From: Bombardia bombarda
Taxonomy: Eukaryota; Ascomycota; Sordariomycetes; Sordariales; Lasiosphaeriaceae
Direction: 5' to 3'
Assembly: GCA_030512295.1 (NCBI GenBank)
Contig: JAULSR010000002.1
Coordinates: forward strand, 6,324,001 to 6,388,000
Length of the DNA stretch: 64,000 nucleotides
Shown one piece after another: positions 22,844-36,200 of this stretch (position 1 is the first letter of the stretch; each line of letters opens with the position of its first letter). The translations under genes and the position numbers were made by a program. A model generated the notes under the pieces. The model saw only the letters and a program-made list of their open reading frames with translations. It was not told where the DNA came from and ran no database searches.

Positions 22844-25580
22844 AGGCCCGATACGCTACATGCAGTCAGTCTGCTGCTTGGGAGAAAATAAGACTGATTG
22901 AGATGGGGGGGAGGTTTCAAGTTGAGAAGCGGTGGAGATGACACCTCGAGGGCTCGTCTCTCGAGACCATGACCTGAGTGATGTGCCATATGGCCCATAT
23001 CCTTCTGCGGGGGAGGGAGGGAGAAGACGCGCTACCAAAACCAGCCAGTAGAATACGGAGTACGAGTAAGGCACGGGTAACCGCAATGGGCTCCGCATCG
23101 CATCTCATCTCAATGTTTCCAAATCCTGAGCTAACAACGCAAGGGACGGATACCAGCACCTGATAATAATAATACCAAATACGAATAGTACTGTGTATTC
23201 GCAGTATTTGCAGACCACCACAATGATAACTTTACGCGGAACAAACCAGTTCGGTTTCCTGATGTCATAGGTTATTGTCCTTGACTAGTATTTTTTCGGT
23301 CATGCGCTACCGTTTCTTTCCACAAGAGCATCAAGACATAAGACATTTACTGGTTAATGCTGGTATCAAAGAACAGGACGGGCCAAATGGGGCATGCATT
23401 TCGGTACCGGCGCTATTACATGCCGGAGTGCGTGCCATAGGGATCTGTGCCCCGTACCCACACTGCCCAGGTTGAGTTTGACGCCAACTGTCAACTGCCA
23501 ACAATCCAATGTCATTGCCCAACGGTGAGAAGTCAAAGTCGGCAACCAAGCCAGCTTGGCAGCTTGGGTTGCTGGGCATTTGCATCCTATGCCAAGTGCA
23601 TGCTTTCGTGATTTTATGCGGTACTGCGTGCGACTGGCTGGTGATGAGCGCCACATACCTATATCCGGATTATTTTCCCCTATTCTTTACTTCTATCTTG
23701 AGACGAGACTCACGCGTTGGCGCAAGCTTCCAGGTTCCAGCCCATTCTTCACCTTCACCGGGCAGGCAACTGTGCCACATTTGCCCGTGTATTTCTAGGT
23801 GATTATGATCGGAAGCAAACACTCTCTCCGTTTACCCAAAGACACCTGGGTTGCATGGAGTAGCAGTAACTACCTCCATATCCAGCAGCTCATGGCTTCA
23901 GCCGCATCCCACGAGAGCACATAAATAATGTGGTATCGATGCTGCTGTCGCTGCCACCTTGGCATTGATACCATTTTCAACAACAAGGCACGGTGGTTGA
24001 AGTAAGGGATTTTGACGAACAAGAGTGAACTCCCCGGTTACCGTTCTTAGCACCGGCTATGCTTACCCTATCCATGTCGGTACCTGGCAGTGAGTGTGCG
24101 ATGTGTGTGCGCTTTTCCCCACTGCTCCCAAAGCAGAGGCCCCGGCCCTGGTCGGGATCTGGAATCATTTCCCACTACCCCAGCTCCCCCAGGTCTCAGC
24201 CCGCTCCGATTGCGGTCTACCGTGACCGCTCAGCCTCTCCTCCCTACTGAAACATCCCGTGGCATGATTTCAACTTCACTAACAAATCGAGAACCCACAG
24301 GGCACACAGTGAAGGAAGCGAGATGCACACCTTCACCGAGGGCCGAGGGCTGAGGGCTGAACAATTCCCGTCACCAATGATGTATGTACACATGCCAAAG
24401 CTACACGATACCCACGGGTGCTCTGTTGGCCTGCATCCTCTCTGGGCTTCCGCGAGTTATGATTCTCAGCTACGAATATCAGAAATTCGATCCGCCTTTT
24501 TCTGAAGCCGCCGCGTGCGTGTGAACCGGGGTCATAGCTACTTTACCTAGTTAATTAGTTTTTAATAGCCAATCACCAGAACAACCATATTCACACCGCA
24601 GTCACCGCTGACCCCCATCCGCCCGGCCACAGAGGACGACGGACAGAAGGGGCAGGCAAACACTGGTGCTGCTACACCATAAGCGGCCAGACCCAATCAT
24701 AGCGACCCCATGAATGCGAGCCGGTAAATTAACTCGCTCACCCACCACCTGCCTGCAACCCCGGGACCATCTCAACCACCTTTCCCAACCAGTTGCTTTA
24801 CAGTTGCTTTACAGTTAAGAGAGCGTGGGTTGGTGGGTGGATGGTGATGCTTGATCTACCACAGTACCTGGAGCCTGGGCCATGGGTCGTGGAATACATG
24901 CCGTATCTCGCAGCCGTCGTTCGCCGTGCTCCCACGTTTCTGAGCTTGTTTGGACACAGGCCTGATGATGCCCTGCGTGAAGGTTGGGACGGAGTGGGTG
25001 GTGTGATGAGGCGCCGGGCATTGGCTGCCATGCCTTGCTCTCTCCTACCTGCTGCCCTTTGCCGTACGGCAGCAGCAACACAGCAACTACCTATGTACTT
25101 CACATACCAGAGCACAGTACATAACTGCATGCAGATCACTGATATCAGAAATTCCCGTGCCGCCTTGGAAGCAAGAAATAGGCAGGTGTCACCATGATCC
25201 CACTCTGCAGTTCGTTCAATCTCTACACTGCCGGCGGCGTGATTCATGGAACATGGGCCACTCACTCGCTCAGACGATATGCCATGCCGCAACAGTACAC
25301 CTCTCAATCTGACTGCCTTGTTCTCCATTGGGGTTTTGGTCCACTTGTCCGCCAACCCTGATCTGTTTATTAAGAAGGAAAAAACTCAAATACTTGCCGA
25401 TACTACCTCGACGACTAAGATACTTAGCTACTTTAACTACACCTACCTTACCTATCCATGCCGTGGGATGACAGGCGTTGAGGCAAAGGAGGCGTCTGTC
25501 AGGCTAACAAAGAAACATTACCGCAGAGCCACAAAGATGCAGCTACTCACCAACCTATATAGCAAAAAGAAACAACTATC

Positions 25581-25612
25581 ATGGATGATGAGTGATGCCA
25601 TGCATCATCCAT
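25581..25612. repeat. Small hairpin, 10-base perfect stem
   Basis: ATGGATGATG at 25581-25590 pairs with CATCATCCAT at 25603-25612 across a 12-base loop. It lies in a gene-free region and has no T tract that would suggest a terminator. Its role is unknown and it may be chance. Confidence 0.6.
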
Positions 25613-27058
25613 CTTGATCCAGTTGGACCTAGCTGCTGCGAGTCTGTTAATGGGAGAGAGAATGTGGACGCACTTCTTAACCCGGGCCTTGTCTCCAGTC
25701 AAGAGACGAATGAGCCAGACAAGATTTGAACCAAGCCGGCCCTCGTTTCCGAATCCTCCGAGCCCAGCCCAGCCCAGCTTCAAGACCATGCGTACTGATC
25801 ACATCGTAAAATAATCGCCTTGCATGGCTGCTATACCTATACTGTGTGTGTAGGGAGCCAACCAAGCTTTGAATGCCACCAAGCACATACAGGGTACTAT
25901 GCAGAGATAACAGGACCGGACTCCAAGAAAAAAGAACAAGCTCATCGATCGCCGTCCGCCTTGCGTCGAACTTCCCAATTCAACGATACCAAGCATCATG
26001 ACATACCATACCATGCCATGCCGTGTCGAATATGTACATACAGATAGATAGGTACCTATAGGCAGGTAGTTATTGGACCGAACCAGATAAAGTGCCTAGG
26101 TACCTCCTTCCCAGTACGCAGGCAGGCCATGACCGACCGCCTCTAACCAAACACTGCGAAAACCACAAGCAAGTAATCCACAACTACACATATCCACGAC
26201 GCCAAGTCATCCCATTCATGCACCACAGTCACCCTTCCAGAGCGCTTACTACCATCTCCAACTGCCCAGACATGCTGCTGCTGCTGCTGCCGTTGGCATC
26301 ATCACCTCGCCGTTCTACTCTCCCTAGATAAGACAGTCAGCCACTGGATGTCGTGTCCGCCTCCTTGCGTTCACCTCACATGCGTAGATCACGTTTCATA
26401 GGACAAGGGCTGCTGTCGTGCGACACAAAGAAGGAAAGAAAGCAATAACCATTCGTATGCTATATATATACTGTGTAATGATGGTACGCACGCCGACGCC
26501 AACACGCCTCGCATCCCATAAACAGGCAAGGCGGGGGCACGATAGATAGACACATTCGTGCATGAGGAGGAGTTTGTGGGACCTTTGTCCATCCCTGGCG
26601 GTAAGGAAAGGGATACATACACTCACACTGATCGGCGGATGGCGATAAGCAGTCACTCACCACCTTACACAGATAGGCAAGTAAAAGATAATAAGCCAAG
26701 GCACACTCATTGGAAACACCATCGCGTTTAAACAAAAGGAAAAAAATATAATGGCTACTAATTATCTATCATGTAGTACAAGATTGCTCCTCGTTTAACC
26801 AAAAAGCGCAGATAAAAATCCCATAATAAACCACGGAAGCAATGGTTTTTAACTATCAGTACAAGACGCCAGTTTCCACACACATAAATTATCCAACGGC
26901 TGACTGGCTTGCTGGCAGGCCAGACCAAACTGTGTAGCCGATAATCCACAGCCGCCGCCGCCGCCGCCCTTACCACCCAAAGACATGATACATCAACCAG
27001 TTCCAGGTCCCGGTAATTGTTATTTTTCTTCTCTTCTCATTATTTTCTTTTCATGTTC

Positions 27059-29106
27059 TTAGATCTCGAGGGTGACCTCCTGGCCCTTGACCCTTCCGAT
27101 GACCTGCTCAGGCGCATACTTGGGGATGACTTCGTCGTCGTGGAGCATCTCAAACTCCTCAGTGGCGTCACGGCCCATGAAGTTCAGTAGCGCCTGGGGG
27201 CCGCCGGGGTGCTCGTCGAGCCAGTTGGTGAGGTCGAGCACGACGCCCTTGACCACGACCCAGAGGTCCTCCTTCGTGTTGTGCTTGGCAACCTCCTCGA
27301 GCGTGAACTCCTTCTCGGGGATGGAGAACTTCTTGGGCTCGGCCACCTTGCCAGAGTCCTTCTTGGGGTTGGGGCCCGTGGCGGACACCGTCTGGGACGA
27401 AGGGACATCGGAAGACGAAGAGCTGTTGCTACCGGTCCACTCGACCGACACCTTGCCGGGCTGCGAGGGGTCGATGTGCAGAGCGATCTGGCCCAGACGG
27501 GCAGCGCCGGCGCCGCCCTTGAGCGCCTGCTGGAACAGGTAGTTGCTGGCGGTGTCGCCGGCAACACGGCCGTAGACGACACAGCCCAGCAGCGAGGAGC
27601 CGCCGAGACGGTTGGCGCCGTGGACGCCACCGGCAAGCTCACCGCAGGCGTAGAGGCCCTCGAAGGGCTTCTGCTCCGAGTTGAGAACCTGGGCGCGGTC
27701 GTTGATCTCGATACCACCCATGGTGAAGTGGAGGACGGGCTCCATCACGGCAACGTGGAAGGTGTCGTTGATGTCCAGAGGCCCGTTGTGGAAGAACTTC
27801 TTGCCCCAGGGGTCCTTCTGCTTGCCATCGGCGATGGTGTTGTAGGTCTGGAAGGTCTTCTGCAGGTGCTCGGGCTTGCAGCCGATCTCCTTGGCGAGCT
27901 CCTGGCCGCTCATCTTCTTCATCAGGCCACGGCCGGAGTAGTGGCGGGTGTGGAAGTCGAGGACGGTCGAGGCCTTGGAGTTGAGCACCAGGCGGACGGG
28001 GAACTTGTTATTCTCCTTCTCCTTCCACATCATGCCCGAGACGTAATCACGGTGACCGAGCTCGTCGCAGAAACGGTCGCCGTCACCGTTGAGGAGAAGA
28101 CCACCCTCACCACGGAGAGCCTCGGCAGCAAGGAACTTCCACTTGGAGCCGGGGTCCTTGGGATCTACCAGACCGGTAGGGTGAACCTGAACCTTGTCCA
28201 TATCAATACCGTTGCCGCCGATGGCCATGACCATCTTCTGGCCATCACCAGTGGCGTGTGCGCCGTTGGTGGTGGCAAGGCCGTATGTGTCGGGCCTGTG
28301 CTTCTTCAGGAGAGAAGTCTCGGTGAAATCGGCAGCGTAACCGCCAGTGGCCAGCACGACGGGGCCCTCGAGGTTGAAGCTGTCTCCGTTGTGCTCGTAT
28401 GTGACACCCGTGACCTTGTTGCCCTCCTTGTTGAGGTTGAGAACGCGGGCCTTCTTGATGATCTGCACTCTTTCGGGCTCGGTCTCGGCGAGCTCCTCGA
28501 GCCTCTGCATCAGAGCATAGGTGATGGCCATGCCGGGGAACTTGGCATCGTGACCGCGGTGGGTTCGGGGCTGGGAGTGGCCACTGCGCATAATTGTCAG
28601 CATGGGCGCATTTTCAGTGGACGTAGGAAGAGAATGGCAACTAACCCTAACCGGGAGACGAGGGTGAGATCGAGGTTGAAGACATCCTGGAGCCACTCAA
28701 CAGCGGCGGCAGACTTGTAGGTAAGAACCTTGATGAGGTCTGGCCTCGCCTTGTCGCGGGCAGACTTGAGGGTATCGTCGTAAAACTGCTTAACGCTGTC
28801 CTGGATGCCGTTGTCGACCTGTGTCCTTGTCAAGGCGCCGTTGATGCCGGACGTGGCCTTTGTGGAGTTGCCTCCGAAGAAGCCCTGCTTGTCGAGAACG
28901 ACGACATTGCCTCCTGCGAGGTAGATGGTGTGGGCGGCGCTGAGGCCGGACACTGTACAGCAAGACAAGCACAACCATGGTCAGCGGCTTAACATGTGAT
29001 GACGACACACACGCGCATTGCGGAACCGCGGCAATGCGCGGGGTCGCAGATGGAGAGAGGTACGGTACTTACAGCCACCACCGACGACGATAACCTTGGG
29101 TGCCAT
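27059..29106 (-). CDS. OSM1: Soluble fumarate reductase (flavoprotein) fused to cytochrome b5
   Basis: Three exons (29106-29073, 28952-28646, 28583-27059) give 621 residues. The first exon is only 34 bases and ends inside the Rossmann motif: MAPKVIVVGGG joins LSGLSAAHTIYLAGG. The second junction reads SRLGGHSQPRTHRG. Family features are GFFGGNSTKATSGINGA, LATGGYAADF, QVHPTGLVDP, EALRGEGGLLLNGDGDRF, and the C-terminal FAD block HGANRLGGSSLLGC. A linker rich in Ser leads to a cytochrome b5 domain from about residue 530, with the heme ligand in EHPGG (about 571) and a second His in EMLHDDE (about 595). It should reduce fumarate to succinate using a flavin cofactor and re-oxidise reduced carriers when oxygen is low, like yeast Frd1/Osm1. 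Fusion to cytochrome b5 is common in moulds. No signal peptide is evident, so a cytosolic place is likely. Confidence 0.93.
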
Positions 29107-30991
29107 TGTGAATTGATGATCGGTAGACACAGAGGGAGATGCTGTGATTGAGATGGAGAGATTATGATGTGTATAATTCGGGGAAAGGAGAAGAATTTGC
29201 GTGTGCAAGGAATGCAGTTGATATTTGTTGGGCAGAGTCTCTTGCTCCCTCCGAGCTAGCAACGGCCGGTCTGGTGTTTGAATTGCTGACACGCTGATTC
29301 GTGACACACGAGCCGAGGTCAGGCGCGGAAACAGGGGGGAGACTGGGGAGTTCGCCGCTCTGGACCGTCGTTCGTTAGCATGGAAGGCACTGCTGCTTCA
29401 TCTCACGGCTCCTCCTTCCCGGGGTTGCTAAACGCTGCGGACAAAGACCACAGAGGTACCTTCCCTGCTGCCTTTCGCCGCCTCTGGTACGTACATTCCC
29501 CAGGCCTCTCAAGACATGGACGCAATCTAGGTACATTTTACAACAAAGCACTACGACGGGCACTGAACAAGCGGACAAATTCGGTCAAAACGATCATGCT
29601 TCTCTTTAGGTGCTTTGGTCGATATTCTCGTCGCACTGCGTTCGACCGAGGGCAAAGTGGACTTTCGACTGGTCCCCGTCGTTGCCAAAACGGACCGAGG
29701 CTTCTAGGTTGCCACACCCCCAGCACGCACTCATTAATTACCCCATAGCGACAGGACGGGCCCCAGAGGGGGTGAGGTGGGGTTGGGCCATGGCATCCCG
29801 GATTCCTTGTAAATCCCCTAATGGACTCGCGCAAACGCAATCGGCTAAAAGATTCCTCGTGGATGAGGAAAACACGTCTCCCTTCGGCGTCAAAAGCTTG
29901 GAAAGGTACGCAGCACGCCCAGTCAGGGCACGGCTGCAAGTGCTCCAAACGGCCCCTTCCCCCTTCCCCATGGTTCCAGGTTTCCCCACAGAGTCACGAG
30001 CCGCTTCCCCCACGGCGGGCTTGCTTCAATGGACAGCCGCTGCGCATGGAAGCAGGCCACTGGCTTGGTGCGGATTTTGCATGTGAAGAAGGCCGCCCGC
30101 ATAATTGCAGATTCCCAGTATCAAAATAGCACACCGCCGCTACAAAGTGTCCGGCGATTTCACCCTGCACAGATGAACAAGTGCTCTGATCAAGCACTCA
30201 ACAGCTTCCGTAGTTTAACCTACCTTATTCCAGCTCCCTGGGGACCTGCCTGCTGCCCACTCCCTGAACTTGAGGACAGGCCATTTGCGAAACTCCGCCA
30301 AGTCCGGCAGGTTCAGGCAACCTGGTCATATGACGCTGGACTTCGTAGCTGAGAGCGAGCAGTGCATTTCATCCATCCTGCCTCGCCTGCCTGCGCCTAG
30401 AGTATCTAGCATGTGATTGACCATTATAGTACGTCGGTATGGATCAGCACTGCGCAAACGACTTCAGTGTCCATCGGCGCGTCCCAACGCGTAGAGTGGG
30501 ATTTGTAAGAAGGCCGAGATTGCATCATGTAATGATGCTGAAGGGCTCATCTGCCACGTGTTTGGCCTTCTTTTCCTTCTCTAACGGTTGTCGCTCCTGT
30601 TAACCCACAGCTTTTACCTCACCGCTAAAATAAGAGATAAGTGGGCAAGCAAATAACTTTTATCAATGTCCTACTATTGGAGTTGTCTACCTATTTTCAT
30701 ACCCTTCCACAGGTAAACTTATCGCAGCGACGGGGTAGTATTTTTAAATGCGATTCCTAAGCATGGCCTCTGAGATGGAAACGAAAGTCAGGTGCCCTAT
30801 CAGATGACGACATACGTCACCGCAGGCGCGATGCCCGACGCCCGATGCAGGCGCCCTTCAGTGCGCCCGATGACCCGCCTGCAGCGTTTCAAAGCAAACG
30901 TCGGCCACGCCTGCAAAATGCGATACCTGTACCGGCTATCATCCAAATAGCGAAATATGGTTCTATGCGCCCATAGTATCAACAGTCAGAA
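29107..30991. other. Divergent promoter region, fumarate reductase / FAS1 gene
   Basis: No gene is seen. The two flanking genes start at its ends and point away from each other. Short frames here resemble nothing known, and no regulatory site can be named with confidence. Confidence 0.55.
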
Positions 30992-31891
30992 ATGAAATCC
31001 TTGTTCGTCCCAGTTCTTGCCTTCAGTGCCGCCGTCTCATCACAACTTGTCCTGCCCCTCTTCCGGGGCGGTTCAAGGCCTCCGGCGCCGCCGTCGCTTC
31101 AACCGCTTGCCCGCAGCCAGACGCCCCTCGTGAATATCCTCGTGGACCCTGCCGGCCCCGGTCCGGTCATGCCTCCCCCCGATCCTTCTCGTCCGGTTGA
31201 CCCGCCTTCGAACTCTGGCGGCGACGTCATGTTATCTGACGTGATGGGCCGTGACAGAAGCATCAATCTTTTTGCAGGGTAGGTAGCTGGTCTACAAAAA
31301 TCACATCAACTTTATAGATCCATGTATAGTTGGCTAACTCTGCATGCCATACAGATTTGTCAGAGACATCGAATCCGCGTCGCAACGTCTTGACGACTCA
31401 TCTAAAAACACAACCGTACTTGCGCCCCTCAACTCGGCGGTCGAAAAGCTGCCGCGGAAGCCATGGGAAGATCCCAGGGACTATGGCACTCTAGGCCCCA
31501 ATGCTTACGAAGGAGATGACGGGCAAGACAGAGCGCTGCGCAACCTGCGCAGATTCGTGGAGGCGCACATGCTTCCGGTAAACCCGTGGCCGGCAGGCGA
31601 GAAGGTCAAGGCTATCGGGGATGATCTGGATATCTGGTGGGAAGACAAAGACGGAACTAAGCTGGTGAGAAAAAGAATACAGCTCATGCATGCATATTGC
31701 CTGAACAAATACGCTGACACATGAACAGATTCAGCCGGGCAACATCGAGGTAGTCAGTATCGCAAGCACGGTTGCCAATGGCCAAGTGGTATGTGCATCT
31801 ATATCTATTTGTCTGTGTCGTCCCTGCTCCGTGGTCATATGCTGACAAACCCCAACAGTGGATCTTGAAAGGAGTGCGCAATTATGCATAA
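30992..31891 (+). CDS. Small secreted FAS1 (fasciclin) domain protein
   Basis: Four exons (30992-31278, 31355-31664, 31729-31788, 31859-31891) give 229 residues, and all junctions keep the frame. MKSLFVPVLAFSAAVSS is a signal peptide. A Pro-rich spacer of about 70 residues follows, then one FAS1 domain: FVRDIES, NTTVLAPLNSAVEKLP, RRFVEAHMLP, and after splicing IEVVSIASTVANGQVWILKG. The last exon codes only ten residues plus stop and completes the final FAS1 strand, which supports the splice model. FAS1 domains mediate adhesion at cell surfaces. No GPI signal or C-terminal helix is present, so the protein is probably free or wall-bound. Usual FAS1 domains are about 130-140 residues, which fits. 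Identity beyond the domain is unknown. Confidence 0.8.
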
Positions 31892-33213
31892 GCCACCAAA
31901 TTGACTGGCGTCTAATATGGCTGTTGTATTTCTAAAATTCTATTACAACGAAGCGTATCAGATAATTGCAGAAAAGGGCACATACATTTCGCGCTGACAA
32001 CTGAAATACGGACTTCAAGGTCGATATCGGCTTATCATGGGATTTGAGTAACGTGTTGAAGATATTACATGAATAACGTGGGCCAATTCGGGGCAACACG
32101 GCTGGGGATGAGATTTATTTACTCTGATTGCTTGATTAGCTGACTTATGATTTCAAATGCTAAGAGCTTTGTACAAACAAATTTGCGAGGTTATTCAGAA
32201 GAAGGCATTAGAGGTAATAGAAGCGCCTCTTGATAAAAAATATCGGGCACATTGACTGCCATTTGTACTCCTGTCGTACATATGATAGGAGCACCACCCG
32301 CGGCGAGTCGGGAAAGCCAAGAACATCACGGCCTATGTCCAACATATATATATATATATATATACCTATTTCCGAGATAGTAGTTTTGTTAAAGTTCACA
32401 GTCAGTGCAGGTATTCGTTCTTCAAAAAGCACTTTGCTATAGGGCTGCCATCTCCGAAGTCCACCATGAAAATACGTCAGTTCCAGGAGTGGGTCTAGAG
32501 CATTCATTCACTGATTACTCCCATGACGGATAAAGCCCAGCCACAGACATATCCAACCCACCACCGTTAAGTTGTCTGTTAACTGTTTGGGCCATTGGAC
32601 GACGCGGCCCCGCACATTGAACAAGCTGGGTGAATAACAGCCCCATAATAGCAAAGGTGTGCTCCGTTCTCGCTGCCGAATGATGATTGTTGGCGCACAA
32701 TAGCCCGCCTGGCCGACATTTTACCGGCTTATCGTTATCGCGAAAGAGATCTGCGCCCCGTTCCCGTGTCTGGCATCACGGATTGCTCGTTTGCTTCAGC
32801 GTGGTCTCTTTTCCAAGACCGAGCCAACGACGGCGGTACTGACATATTCACGAGCAAGGACTCACCAGGATATCTCGAACTGAAAGCCATTATTTTTGGA
32901 TGGTTTGCAAGTTGAAGACAGATCGCATGACATCTGCTGGAGCTGTAAGCGCCCGCCCCGTACCTCGCTCGCACCTGAGGCTGTTTCCCTTTCTCGCTTC
33001 CCCCTGAGCAGCCCAGCCGCCCGCGAGCCAAGAGAAGCTCTTGCGACCTCAATCGGCCATCGCCGCCATCGAAGCTTCCACAGCCCCAGCCATCACCACG
33101 GCCTCAGCTTCCCCCCAAAGCTCTCTACCTGGTCATACAACATTAGCAGGCACTACCTGACAGCCCCGCGCAACGTGCTAACACTCGGCAGAGGCTTCGA
33201 ACAGCCCGCTGCA
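31892..33213. other. Intergenic and 5' leader region of SIN3
   Basis: No gene is seen. It contains a TA dinucleotide tract at 32344-32364. The part from about 32900 is C-rich and in frame with SIN3 without stops, but reads as leader rather than protein. Confidence 0.55.
32344..32364. repeat. TA dinucleotide tract
   Basis: About ten AT/TA dinucleotides in a row, in the intergenic region between the FAS1 and SIN3 genes. Confidence 0.9.
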
Positions 33214-36200
33214 ATGAACAACACCCAACCACTGCACGGCGGCAGCGGCTTTGACCGCGAACGCGACATGGAAGAGCAGCGTCATCGCGCCCTTCAACAA
33301 GACGAGATTGCACGACGAGAACGCGACCGCGACCGCGACCGCGAGCGCGAGCGCGACGAGGCTGAGCGACAGCACCGCGAGCCCTATCAGCCTGCCACCG
33401 CCCCGCATCATAGCTCTGCCGGCTCTATCCCTATCCACCAGCCCGTCGCATCGAGAGTTGCGAACTCCATACATAGCCCCGGTGGCCTTCTTGCGAACCA
33501 CGGCGGCTCAGCGCCCTCCATACCAATCGGCGCGCCACCCGGTCCTGCTCCTGGCTTCGGCGGTCCACTCCACGGCGAAGCAGGCATGCCTCCACAGCAC
33601 AGCGGCCCCGGCGTCCCTTCTTCTGCACCCCAGCAGCAGCATCAAATGTTTGCGCCCATGGCCCATGGCCCAGGAGGGCCCAGCGGCCCCAACGGCGCTC
33701 TGGCCGTCTCGGGGGCGCCGCCGCCCTCCATCTTCGGAGGACCTCTACAGCAGGAGAACGGTCGGGGAATACCACAACAGGAGGGCGCTCGGGGCATGCA
33801 GCCCATGCCGTTTGGTCCTGGCATGGGCGCCGGTCATCCCATACCGCCCGGACCTGGCGGCATGCCCCAAGGCCAGCAACCTATATTGAATGTAAGTCAT
33901 TTGTGGCCAGGCGGGCGCTGGCTCGCGGGTCCTCCCGAGGCTAATGTTGATGTTTCGCAGGACGCGCTTAGCTACCTGGACCAGGTTAAAGTCCAATTCC
34001 ATGAGCAGCCAGATGTCTATAACAAGTTTCTGGACATCATGAAAGATTTCAAGAGCCAGACGTACGTTGTCCAGAGAGGCAGTCCCAGAGTCGAAATCCG
34101 TTAAAAAAAAAAATTTACGAAATGCTGATAAACTTTGTACAGTATCGATACCCCAGGCGTCATTAACAGAGTTTCCGAACTTTTTGCCGGTCATCCCAAC
34201 CTTATCCAAGGTTTTAATACATTTTTGCCCCCAGGCTATCGGATCGAATGTGGGCTTGAAAATAATCCCAACAGCATTCGCGTAACAACGCCCTCGGGCT
34301 CGACAATACACTCCATCGGAGGAAGTCGACTGACACAGCTGGAGCCAGCACAACCACCCCCGGCGCCAGGGCAACCATATCTCAATCCGCGAACAAAACT
34401 GCCTGGCAATTGGCAGCCGCCCGTGCAGCACAGTGTAGAAAGCCCAGAAGCCACATTCAGCCTTCCGGTGCAGAACGGCCCCCCGCCAGGATTTCCTGGG
34501 TCTAGTCAAAGCGCGTCCTTTGAAAGCACCAGTCCGGCCCAAACGAGGGCTGTCCCTCCTGCACCGAACGGTTCTGTCGTAAACCACGCGCCGCCTCAAA
34601 GGAACGCGCACACACCCACGCCAACCGCCGGTCCGCCGAACCCAAATGGCAGCGCTGCCCAGCAAGCCATCTTAGAGAAGCGAGGACCTGTCGAGTTCAA
34701 CCACGCTATTAGCTACGTGAATAAGATAAAGGTACGAAACATCCGCGCCGTCGCTTAGATGTTGTTGATGGGGGTCCCAAACGGCTGTCTCCAGGGATGG
34801 GGCCGGTGAAGCCTTGGTGGAGACTTTTCTTCGCTCACCCAAACTCTTGACTGACTCTTTCTCTCGCAGAATCGTTTTCAGGACAAGCCCGAAATCTACA
34901 AACAATTTCTCGAAATCCTCCAGACCTACCAGCGAGAACAAAAACCCATACAAGACGTATATTCGCAGGTCACCACTTTATTCCACACCGCACCCGATTT
35001 GCTCGAAGACTTCAAGCAATTCCTCCCAGAGTCTGCAGCCCAGACCCGCCCTCTTGGCCAGCGCCCCGAAGACATCGCGGCGATGGCCGTCACCACACCC
35101 ACACCCCAACCTGGACACCCTGTGCGCGACGGCCCCAAGATGCCTCCGGTCGGAAATTTTGCACCGCCCACCAGCGCCAGCAAAGAAAGCAAGAAACGCC
35201 CTCGCCCCGAGAAGGCTGCTCCCGCTGCTGCTCCCACCCCGTCCGCAGCCGAACAAGCACCCACATCCTCCCTACGAGGCTCCCTCCCAGCCGCCCCGGC
35301 CAGCAACAAGCGCGCCAAACTTTCACACAAACCTGCCGGCCCCGATGGCAATTTCGTCGAGCCTACCCTGACCCCCGTCATGCCCGAGCCGCTGGGCCCG
35401 ACCCCCCTCGCCGTTTCCGCCCAGGACGATTTTGCATTTTTCGATCGCGTAAAGAAACACATTGGAAATAGGACAGCTGTGACCGAGTTCCTTAAGCTTC
35501 TGAACCTGTGGAACTTGGAACTGATCACCAAGGATGTTTTGATCTACAAGGCGAGCCAGTTTTTGGGCGGAAACCCGGAGCTGATCACCACGCTCAGGTC
35601 CATGTTCAAGCATACTGGAGAGGAAGAGGTAATAGACAATAGACCGGAACCGCCTACAGGCCGGGTGTCTTTAAGTAATTGTCGTGGGTTTGGGCCTAGC
35701 TACAGAATGTTGCCGAGGAGGGTAAGTTTTTGCCCGCTAATTTTTCCAAATGTCCCGAACGAAAACTGACTTTGGAAACCAGGAACGCATCAAGCCCTGC
35801 AGTGGTCGCGACGAGCTATGCCAATCAGTACTCAATGACGAATGGGCCTCGCATCCGACCTGGGCGTCGGAGGATTCAGGTTTCGTTGCACACAGGAAAA
35901 ATGCGTATGAAGAAGGTCTCCATCGGATTGAGGAGGAGCGCCACGACTACGATTTCTTCATTGAGGCGAACCAGAAATGCATCCAACTACTAGAGCCTAT
36001 CGCGCAACAGATGCTCACATTACCTCCTGCGGAGCGAGCAAGCTTCAAGATGCCTGCTGGACTCGGTGGGCAGAGCACTTCAATCTACAAACGAGTTCTT
36101 AAAAAGATTTACGGCCCGGATAAAGGATGGGAGGTTGCCAACGAGATGTTCAAGAACCCTTTCTCGGTGGTGCCTATCGTCATGGCCCGTTTGAAGCAAA

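Larger units (their letters stand above)
21346..27058. other. Long gene-free region upstream of the glucose transporter
   Basis: No gene could be supported; the longest frames are short and resemble no family. It holds T-rich runs at about 22012-22035, an AGC trinucleotide tract at about 22161-22180, an A run at about 22225-22239, a foldback repeat at 22571-22843 (listed separately), a 10-base-stem hairpin at 25581-25612 and a CCG tract at about 26948-26968 near the 3' end of the fumarate reductase gene. Many TACCTA/GTACGTA-type motifs are scattered through it. Confidence 0.6.

Noticed and set aside
24793..25355. Overlapping frames of 134 (+) and 185 (-) codons
   Set aside because: Both are low-complexity chance frames without recognisable domains.
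27209..28720. 503-codon open frame on the plus strand opposite the fumarate reductase
   Set aside because: It mirrors a GC-rich third-position bias in the real gene; its protein is rich in Val, Leu and Glu in a pattern typical of antisense shadows and matches no family.
32896..33213. N-terminal extension of SIN3
   Set aside because: Open by chance in C-rich leader sequence; no similarity to known Sin3 N-termini, and the ATG at 33214 fits better.
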